Below are positions 23,769 to 29,530 of a DNA stretch of 29,530 bases, in pieces. A model generated the notes under the pieces. That model had not been told where the DNA came from. It was given only the letters and a program-made list of their open reading frames with translations, and searched no databases. Positions within the stretch are counted from its first letter, which is position 1. The number at the start of each line of letters is the position of its first letter. Source of the DNA: Clostridiales bacterium UBA1390 (GTDB lineage: Bacteria; Bacillota; Clostridia; Lachnospirales; Bianqueaceae); NCBI GenBank assembly GCA_002305315.1, contig DBQQ01000008.1:14875-44404 (forward strand), given 5' to 3'. The translations under genes and the position numbers were made by a program.

Positions 23769-26700
23769 ATGGCAAGAAAGATGAAAACCATGGATGGTAA
23801 CCACGCAGCGGCTCATGCGTCTTACGCATATACCGATGTTGCGGCAATCTATCCGATCACGCCTTCATCCGTCATGGCAGAAGCTACTGACGAGTGGGCA
23901 ACTGCCGGAAGAACCAATATTTTTGGGCAGACCGTACAGGTTACGGAGATGCAGTCCGAGGCTGGTGCGGCCGGAACCGTACACGGTTCTCTGGCGGCTG
24001 GTGCGCTGACGACGACCTATACCGCGTCGCAGGGCCTGCTGCTGATGATCCCCAATCTGTACAAGATTGCCGGGGAGCAGCTGCCGGGCGTGTTTAATGT
24101 TTCCGCTCGTGCTTTAGCAAGTCACGCGCTGTCGATCTTTGGCGATCATTCTGATGTATACGCATGTCGTCAGACTGGCTGCGCGATGCTGTGCGAATCC
24201 AGCGTACAGGAAGTTATGGATCTGACTCCCGTTGCGCATTGTTCTGCGATCAAGGGTCGTGTTCCGTTTATCAACTTCTTTGATGGATTCCGTACTTCTC
24301 ATGAGATTCAGAAGATTGAGACTTGGGATTATGAAGATCTGAAGGACCTGGTAGATATGGAGGCCGTTGATGCTTTCCGTAAGCATGCGCTGAACCCCAA
24401 TCATCCTTGCCAGAGAGGTTCTGCTCAGAACCCGGATATCTTCTTCCAGGCTAGAGAGGCTTGCAATCCTTACTATGATGCGCTGCCGGCGATCGTGCAG
24501 ACCTACATGGATAAGGTCAACGAGAAGATCGGTACCGACTATAAGCTGTTCAACTACTATGGTGCTCCGGATGCGGAAAAGGTGATCATTGCCATGGGTT
24601 CCGTCTGCGACACCATCGAAGAGACAATCGACTACCTGCTGGCTAAGGGCGAGAAGGTGGGTGTAGTGAAGGTACGTCTGTATCGTCCGTTCTCTGCATC
24701 TGCTCTGGTAGACGCGATTCCGGACACTGTAAAGCTGATTTCCGTTCTGGATAGAACCAAGGAGCCCGGTGCGCAGGGTGAGCCCCTGTATCTGGATGTT
24801 GTGGCAGCTCTGAAGGGAACCAAGTTCGATCAGACTCCGATTTTCTCTGGACGTTATGGTCTGGGTTCCAAGGATACCACACCTACACAGATCGTAGCTG
24901 TTTATGACAACACCGAAAAGGCGAAGTTCACGATCGGTATCGAGGATGATGTGACCAATCTGTCTCTGCCTCTGGGCGAGCAGCTGATCACCACGCCGGA
25001 AGGCACGATCAACTGTAAGTTCTGGGGCCTGGGCGCGGATGGTACCGTAGGTGCGAATAAGAACTCCATCAAGATCATCGGTGACAACACCGACATGTAT
25101 GCACAGGCATATTTCGATTATGATTCTAAGAAGTCTGGCGGTGTGACCATGTCTCACCTGCGTTTCGGACATAAGCCCATCAAATCTACTTATCTGATTC
25201 GTAAGGCGAATTTCGTGGCTTGCCACAATCCGGCTTACATCCGTAAGTACAACATGGTGCAGGAGCTGGTAGACGGTGGTACATTCCTGCTGAACTGCTC
25301 TTGGGATGCAGAGGCGCTGGAGACACATCTGCCGGGTCAGGTGAAGAAGTTCATCGCAGACCACAATATCAAGTTCTACACCATCGATGGTGTTAAGATT
25401 GGTATCGAGACCGGCATGGGCCCGACTCGTATCAACACCATTCTGCAGTCCGCTTTCTTCAAGCTGGCGAACATCATTCCTGAGGACAAGGCGATCGAGC
25501 TGATGAAGGCTGCCGCAAAGGCGACCTATGGCCGTAAGGGTGACGATATCGTTATGAAGAACTGGGCCGCTATCGAAGAAGGCGCTAAGCAGGTCGTAGA
25601 GGTTAAGGTTCCGGAAAGCTGGAAGGATTGCGAAGACGAGGGCCTGGACATTGTGCATGTGACCGAGGGACGCAAGGATGTAGTAGATTTTGTCAACAAC
25701 ATTCAGGCAAAGGTCAACGCACAGGAAGGCAACAGCCTGCCCGTATCCGCATTCAAGGATTATGTAGACGGTTCTACACCTTCTGGTTCTTCCGCGTTCG
25801 AGAAGCGTGGCATTGCTGTCAATGTTCCGGTTTGGAATCCTGACAATTGTATTCAGTGTAATTTCTGTTCTTATGTATGTCCTCATGCTGTCATTCGTCC
25901 GGTCGTCATGACGGAGGAAGAGGCTGCGGCTGCACCGGAAGGCATGAAGAAGGTGCCGATGACCGGTATGCCTGGAATGTACTTTGCAATGACCATTTCC
26001 GCACTGGATTGTACCGGATGTGGTTCTTGTGCGAATGTATGCCCGGGTAAGAAGGGTGAGAAGGCGCTGACCATGGGCGCTCTGGAACCCAATAAGGGAG
26101 AGCAGGAACTCTTCAATTATGGACAGACGCTGGCTGAGAAGCCGGAAGTGCTGGCGAAGTTTAAGGATACCACAGTCAAGGGCAGCCAGTTCCATAAGCC
26201 GCTGCTTGAGTTCTCCGGTGCTTGCGCAGGATGTGGTGAGACTCCTTATGCGAAGCTGGTGACGCAGTTGTTCGGTGACAGAATGTACATCGCCAATGCA
26301 ACCGGTTGTTCCTCTATCTGGGGTAACTCCTCTCCGTCTACGCCTTATACCGTAAACGCGAAGGGACAGGGCCCGGCTTGGTCGAACTCTCTGTTCGAGG
26401 ACAACGCTGAGTTTGGTTATGGTATGTTCCTGGCACAGAAGGCACTGCGTAACGGCCTGAAGGCGAAGGTAGAGTCCGTTATGGAGAGCGACAAGGCTTC
26501 TGAGGAAGTCAAGGCTGCTTGTAAGGAATATCTGGATACCTTCCAGGTAGGTGCGACCAATGGCGCTGCTGCGGACAAGCTGGTAGAGGTTCTGTCTGGC
26601 TGCGATTGCGACACCTGCAAGGAGATTGTGAAGAATAAGGACTTCCTGGCTAAGAAGTCTCAGTGGATCTTCGGCGGAGACGGATGGGCATATGACATCG

Positions 26701-27317
26701 GTTTCGGCGGTCTGGATCATGTGATCGCTTCTGGCGAAGATGTGAATATCCTGGTATTCGATACCGAGGTATATTCCAACACTGGTGGACAGGCTTCCAA
26801 GTCCACTCGTACCGGTGCTATCGCGCAGTTCGCTGCTGGTGGTAAAGAGACGAAGAAGAAGGATCTGGCAGGCATCGCTATGACCTATGGTTATGTATAC
26901 GTAGCTCAGGTTTCCATGGGCGCGGATTACAATCAGTGCCTGAAGGCGTTCCAGGAAGCAGAAAGCTATAATGGACCGTCCATCATCATCGCATATGCTC
27001 CTTGTATCAACCATGGTATCAAGAAGGGTATGAGCAAGGCACAGACCGAGGAGAAGCTGGCGGTAGAGGCTGGTTACTGGAACAACTTCCGCTTCGATCC
27101 TCGTAAGGCAGAAGAAGGCAAGAATCCGTTCACGCTGGACAGCAAGGCACCGACCGGCGACTATCAGGAATTCCTGATGGGCGAAGTTCGTTATGCTTCC
27201 TTGGCTAAGGCGAATCCGGCTCGTGCGGAGAAGCTCTTCGGCAAGTCTGAGTCCGAGGCGACCGCGAAGTACGCATATCTGCAGAAGTTGCAGAAGATGT
27301 ACGCTCCGGAGGAGTAA
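23769..27317 (+). CDS. nifJ: pyruvate:ferredoxin (flavodoxin) oxidoreductase
   Basis: 1182 residues, full length for the single-chain enzyme that converts pyruvate and CoA to acetyl-CoA, CO2 and reduced ferredoxin. Domain order is the classical one: an N-terminal pyruvate-binding domain (YPITPSSVMAE, QSEAGAAG), the CoA/gamma domain with GMGPTRIN, two [4Fe-4S] ferredoxin motifs (Cys694, 697, 700, 704 and Cys748, 751, 754, 758), and the TPP domain carrying the proximal cluster ligands Cys819, 822, 847 and 1079, with GDGWAYDIGFGGLDHV and SNTGGQASKSTRTGA. Codon choice (GGT, CGT, TCT, GTT, CTG) differs sharply from neighbours and indicates very high expression. RBS GAAAGGA precedes the ATG. It is a monocistronic unit with its own promoter and terminator. 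Confidence 0.97.
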   Translation: MARKMKTMDGNHAAAHASYAYTDVAAIYPITPSSVMAEATDEWATAGRTNIFGQTVQVTEMQSEAGAAGTVHGSLAAGALTTTYTASQGLLLMIPNLYKIAGEQLPGVFNVSARALASHALSIFGDHSDVYACRQTGCAMLCESSVQEVMDLTPVAHCSAIKGRVPFINFFDGFRTSHEIQKIETWDYEDLKDLVDMEAVDAFRKHALNPNHPCQRGSAQNPDIFFQAREACNPYYDALPAIVQTYMDKVNEKIGTDYKLFNYYGAPDAEKVIIAMGSVCDTIEETIDYLLAKGEKVGVVKVRLYRPFSASALVDAIPDTVKLISVLDRTKEPGAQGEPLYLDVVAALKGTKFDQTPIFSGRYGLGSKDTTPTQIVAVYDNTEKAKFTIGIEDDVTNLSLPLGEQLITTPEGTINCKFWGLGADGTVGANKNSIKIIGDNTDMYAQAYFDYDSKKSGGVTMSHLRFGHKPIKSTYLIRKANFVACHNPAYIRKYNMVQELVDGGTFLLNCSWDAEALETHLPGQVKKFIADHNIKFYTIDGVKIGIETGMGPTRINTILQSAFFKLANIIPEDKAIELMKAAAKATYGRKGDDIVMKNWAAIEEGAKQVVEVKVPESWKDCEDEGLDIVHVTEGRKDVVDFVNNIQAKVNAQEGNSLPVSAFKDYVDGSTPSGSSAFEKRGIAVNVPVWNPDNCIQCNFCSYVCPHAVIRPVVMTEEEAAAAPEGMKKVPMTGMPGMYFAMTISALDCTGCGSCANVCPGKKGEKALTMGALEPNKGEQELFNYGQTLAEKPEVLAKFKDTTVKGSQFHKPLLEFSGACAGCGETPYAKLVTQLFGDRMYIANATGCSSIWGNSSPSTPYTVNAKGQGPAWSNSLFEDNAEFGYGMFLAQKALRNGLKAKVESVMESDKASEEVKAACKEYLDTFQVGATNGAAADKLVEVLSGCDCDTCKEIVKNKDFLAKKSQWIFGGDGWAYDIGFGGLDHVIASGEDVNILVFDTEVYSNTGGQASKSTRTGAIAQFAAGGKETKKKDLAGIAMTYGYVYVAQVSMGADYNQCLKAFQEAESYNGPSIIIAYAPCINHGIKKGMSKAQTEEKLAVEAGYWNNFRFDPRKAEEGKNPFTLDSKAPTGDYQEFLMGEVRYASLAKANPARAEKLFGKSESEATAKYAYLQKLQKMYAPEE

Positions 27318-27338
27318 GTTCATATTGTTAAATGATGA

Positions 27339-27366
27339 GGGGTATCCTGCGGGATACCCCTTCTTT
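27339..27366 (+). terminator. rho-independent terminator after nifJ
   Basis: Perfect 9-bp stem GGGGTATCC/GGATACCCC with a TGCG tetraloop, followed by TTCTTT. Confidence 0.93.
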
Positions 27367-27388
27367 ATAAAAGGGGGTTACGGAAATC

Positions 27389-28114
27389 ATGGATTGGATG
27401 CATATACAAATGCAGTCGGAGGCGGCGAGAACACCGCTTCCCCTGGATGTTCTGGTGCCGGATCGATCGCAGAAAGGGCCCTATAAAGCGGTGTATCTGC
27501 TGCACGATATAGCGGGCAACAACACGTCCTGGATGCGGCAAACCGATATAGAGAAGCGGCTGTCCGATGCGGGCGCGGTTCTGATCATGCCTTCTTGCCT
27601 GAACAGCTTTTATGTCAATATGTACTATGGATACGACATGTTGGATTATATCACGCAGGAGCTTGTCTCGGTCTGCGAAGGATGGCTGTCGCTGGATGCG
27701 CGTCGGGAAGCACGGCTGATTGCCGGAATCGGCATGGGCGGCTATGGGGCAGTGCGGGCGGCATTGGCTGCGCCGCAGGTGTTTGGAACAGCAGTGAGTC
27801 TGGATGGCCTGCTGGATCCGGGACGCTTCTATGAGGAGAAACTACCGGCGGTTTCGATGGAGGACGTCTTGGGACCCGAGGGATTCTATCGCAGGAGCCC
27901 GAATGATCTTCTGTTCGCGGCAAGGGGACTGGCGCACGATCCGCAGACGAAGGCGCGTCCGGAGATTGTGCTGGTATCTTCTCCGCAGGACGCCTTTCGT
28001 ACGGAGGCAACGGAACTTCATGATGAGCTGGCAACATCAGGCTTCCCTGTCTGTCTGCTGCAAGATGCGGAAAATGGGCTGGATATTCTGACCGAGAAAG
28101 TGAGGGCGATGTGA
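27389..28114 (+). CDS. esterase-fold protein, probable pseudoenzyme
   Basis: 241 residues, of the EstA/esterase D-like alpha/beta-hydrolase family: LDVLVPD, the oxyanion segment VYLLHDIAGNNTSW, and MYYGYDMLDYITQEL. The expected nucleophile motif GxSMGGYGA appears as GIGMGGYGA (residues 113-121), with Gly115 where the catalytic Ser should be; a GGC codon stands in for AGC. The C-terminal GxHxWxxWD block that carries the catalytic His in its neighbour is also missing, replaced by AENGLDILTEKV. The reading frame is intact and has a plausible RBS (AAGGGGG), so it looks like a maintained protein without hydrolase activity rather than a decayed gene. It lies directly before an intact homologue, one base apart. 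Confidence 0.8.
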   Translation: MDWMHIQMQSEAARTPLPLDVLVPDRSQKGPYKAVYLLHDIAGNNTSWMRQTDIEKRLSDAGAVLIMPSCLNSFYVNMYYGYDMLDYITQELVSVCEGWLSLDARREARLIAGIGMGGYGAVRAALAAPQVFGTAVSLDGLLDPGRFYEEKLPAVSMEDVLGPEGFYRRSPNDLLFAARGLAHDPQTKARPEIVLVSSPQDAFRTEATELHDELATSGFPVCLLQDAENGLDILTEKVRAM

Positions 28115-28115
28115 T

Positions 28116-28889
28116 ATGGCTATGATGGAAATGAATCTCTATTCTGAGGTGCTGGATCTGGAGATTCCAGTCAGCGTGATACTGCCGCAGAATCCGGATC
28201 ATCCGCTGAAGACGATCTGGCTGTACCATGGCTCCACGGGCGACCATACGCTTTGGCTGCGGTATACAAGCCTGGAACGATATGTGCGGGAACGGGGCTT
28301 GGCGGCCGTGATCCCTACGGGGCATAAGTCCCTCTTTACCAACATGGTACACGGGCAGAATTACGGAACATTCCTGGGCGAGGAATTGGTGGCACGCCTG
28401 CGCCAGATCTTCCCCTGCCTGTCCGCCGCACGGGAGGATAATTTTGTCTGCGGCCTCTCCAATGGTGCTTACGGCGCGTTTCGGATTGGATTGCGTTATC
28501 CAGATACCTTCAGCGCGATCGGTGCTTTCTCCGGCGGAGATACGGCGGATCAATATTTCACCGATGACGGAACCTATCGCGGACGGCGCCATGTGATTGT
28601 CTTTGGGGAAGGCTGTCCGGCCGAGAGCGAGCACGGTGTCAAGTACCTGGCGCGAAAGCTGGCAAAGCAGGGCGGTCCCTATCCCAGGATTTATCATGCG
28701 GCGGGCGCTTTAGAGCCATCCGGCAGTGGAGACGGTCTCACAGGGTTCTTTAAGGAATTGCCATTTGAATATCGGTTTGAGGTATTTCCGGGCGTGGGTC
28801 ATGAGTGGCGGCTGTGGGATCAGGCCGTATTGCGGTATATGGATGACTTCCTGAAGCTTAAAGGCATCAAAACACGATATTATGTATGA
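28116..28889 (+). CDS. alpha/beta-hydrolase esterase (EstA/esterase D-like)
   Basis: 257 residues. The family features are intact: LEIPVSVILP, the oxyanion segment WLYHGSTGDHTLW, the nucleophile motif GLSNGAYGAF with Ser115, and GHEWRLWD (228-235) with His229. It is cytosolic by absence of a signal peptide. Relatives hydrolyse short acyl esters, acetylated sugars or S-formylglutathione; the substrate here is not evident. Alternative ATGs at 28122 and 28125 are possible, and the RBS (GTGAGGG) is only moderate, so translational coupling to the preceding gene is likely. Its stop codon lies within the left arm of a terminator. Confidence 0.88.
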   Translation: MAMMEMNLYSEVLDLEIPVSVILPQNPDHPLKTIWLYHGSTGDHTLWLRYTSLERYVRERGLAAVIPTGHKSLFTNMVHGQNYGTFLGEELVARLRQIFPCLSAAREDNFVCGLSNGAYGAFRIGLRYPDTFSAIGAFSGGDTADQYFTDDGTYRGRRHVIVFGEGCPAESEHGVKYLARKLAKQGGPYPRIYHAAGALEPSGSGDGLTGFFKELPFEYRFEVFPGVGHEWRLWDQAVLRYMDDFLKLKGIKTRYYV

Positions 28890-28919
28890 TCGGAGTTGCT
28901 CTATACTCCGATCATTTTT
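28887..28919 (+). terminator. rho-independent terminator after the esterase pair
   Basis: TGATCGGAGT/ACTCCGATCA, ten perfect pairs with an 8-base loop, then TTTTT. The left arm begins at the stop codon itself. Confidence 0.93.
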
Positions 28920-28942
28920 GCAAGATCCGTCCCCGCAGATTG

Positions 28943-29022
28943 CCCCCTCATAAGCATCTATTTTTGTGCTATTACAGGGGCACACCTATATCCCCGATTT
29001 TTACTTTCCTGATACGAGGGGG
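28943..29022. repeat. imperfect inverted repeat before the small ORF
   Basis: CCCCCTCATA at 28943-28952 and TACGAGGGGG at 29013-29022 are complementary in nine of ten positions, 60 bases apart. They might be ends of a small element or a long-range hairpin, but no target-site duplication is evident. Confidence 0.25.
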
Positions 29023-29232
29023 ATACAGGATAATGAACCGTATGCGGAGAATCAGAAGCGTAAGTTAGAGGGCTACGAGGCGGAGAGAATTCAGGAGAGA
29101 AAGAAGCTCCTCATCATGAGGGAGTATCTTGTGCAGGATCCGAAAGAACTCAAAAAGAAGTGTGCCGGCGTCTTCTTGGTGTACAAAAATATACGCAATT
29201 TCATGATTCTGCGGGGCGTTCTTGCGAGATAG
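28966..29232 (+). CDS. uncertain small ORF, possible gene remnant
   Basis: An open frame of 88 residues from a GTG at 28966, with no RBS. The product is charged (YAENQKRKLEGYEAERIQER, EYLVQDPKELKKKC) and its composition looks protein-like rather than random. The N-terminal GHTYIPDFYFPD faintly recalls the start of small TnpV-type transposon proteins, but I cannot support that. The last ten or so codons coincide with a degenerate half-unit of the 73-bp repeat, so the C-terminus was either made by the repeat or truncated by it. An internal ATG at 29116 is an alternative start. It may be a remnant of a mobile element or no gene at all. Confidence 0.3.
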   Translation: MLLQGHTYIPDFYFPDTRGIQDNEPYAENQKRKLEGYEAERIQERKKLLIMREYLVQDPKELKKKCAGVFLVYKNIRNFMILRGVLAR

Positions 29233-29530
29233 CGCATAATCTGGTTCTGAAAGGAACTAAAGTATACGCCGCAGTGCGATTCCGCGGTGAGCTATTGCAA
29301 GATGGCGTATAATCTGGTTCCTGAAGGAAGGGAAGTATACGCCGCAGTGCGATTCCGCGGCGCGCTGTAATGAGATAGCGTATAATCTAGTTGCTAAAGG
29401 AAGGAAAGTGTACGCCGCAGTGCGATTCCGCGGTGCGCTGTGATGAGATAGCGTATAATCTGGTTCCTAAAGGAAGGAAAGTGTACGCTGCAGTGCGATT
29501 CCGCGGTGCGCTGTGGCGAGATAGCGTATA
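29204..29530. repeat. 73-bp tandem repeat array with internal hairpins, continuing beyond the window
   Basis: Four units start at 29231, 29304, 29377 and 29450, and a fifth begins at 29523 and is cut by the edge; the period is exactly 73 in each step. A degenerate half-unit lies before the first (about 29204-29230). Each unit carries GCGTATA paired with TATACGC (or TGTACGC, which still pairs by wobble), enclosing TTCCT/AGGAA in most units, and then CGCAGTGC paired with GCGCTGTG or the shorter CCGC/GCGG. There are no spacers. A period that is not a multiple of three and frequent stops argue against coding. Confidence 0.9.

Noticed and set aside
24114..27323. 1069-codon open frame on the minus strand through nifJ
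   Set aside because: It is in codon register with nifJ. Its stops would need TTA, CTA or TCA codons on the sense strand, which a codon-optimised gene avoids. It has no RBS and its product has no recognisable motif.
29204..29530. CRISPR array or integron attC array
   Set aside because: Units are directly adjacent with no variable spacers or cassettes, and 73 bp is too long for CRISPR repeats. No cas or integrase gene is nearby.
29231..29530. TATAAT in most repeat units as serial promoters
   Set aside because: No -35-like hexamer lies 16-18 bases upstream in any unit; the TATAAT is part of the GCGTATA stem sequence.

Overview
The window reads as a chromosomal segment of a strictly anaerobic, endospore-forming Firmicute of the Clostridia, most likely Lachnospiraceae-like. 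Three things point there: sporulation genes (a CotS-type coat protein, the YabG protease, a SipL-like SPOCS/LysM protein), a large pyruvate:ferredoxin oxidoreductase, and a Bacillus/Clostridium-type tmk-darA-holB-ricT-trmN6-rsmI cluster. All convincing genes lie on the + strand. No tRNA, rRNA, CRISPR array or complete insertion sequence is visible.

Layout. (1) 1-2519: possible tail of an upstream gene, CCA-adding enzyme with its terminator, CotS-family protein. (2) 2520-7762: promoter, a large membrane protein with Pro/Gln repeats, PEGA domains and a Ser/Glu/Asp/Tyr tail, an alpha-phosphohexomutase, and a small nucleotidyltransferase, closed by a strong terminator. (3) 7711-10691: sporulation block yabG, a PrcB-domain lipoprotein and a SipL-like protein. 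The terminator before yabG also contains a good match to a sigma-K promoter, and its 3' arm is the yabG ribosome binding site. (4) 10699-11009: a self-contained unit with promoter, palindrome, 58-residue FeoB-associated Cys-rich membrane protein and terminator. (5) 11064-16870: promoter and structured leader, then tmk, darA, holB, ricT, trmN6, a DUF362/ferredoxin gene and rsmI, tightly spaced or overlapping. (6) 16924-19670: an unrecognised 120-residue protein, a HIT protein, murG and a lipoprotein cyclophilin. (7) 19735-23614: two tandem S9 serine peptidases. (8) 23643-27366: nifJ with its own promoter, leader and terminator. (9) 27389-28919: two tandem esterase-fold proteins, the first apparently without catalytic Ser and His, then a terminator. 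(10) 28920-29530: a doubtful small ORF running into a 73-bp tandem repeat that continues past the right edge.

Functional themes are cell envelope and sporulation (CotS, YabG, SipL-like, PEGA protein, MurG, phosphohexomutase), core information processing (CCA addition, dTMP kinase, clamp-loader subunit, tRNA and rRNA methylation, c-di-AMP sensing, RicT) and anaerobic iron-sulfur metabolism (PFOR, DUF362/ferredoxin, FeoB-associated protein).

I found no complete, clearly novel multi-gene system. The best candidates for a second look are the superimposed terminator/sigma-K promoter/RBS at yabG, the hairpin-bearing 73-bp repeat array at the right edge, the structured leader of tmk, and the active-site-less esterase paired with an intact one. 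All functional names rest on motif recognition by eye; no database search was run.
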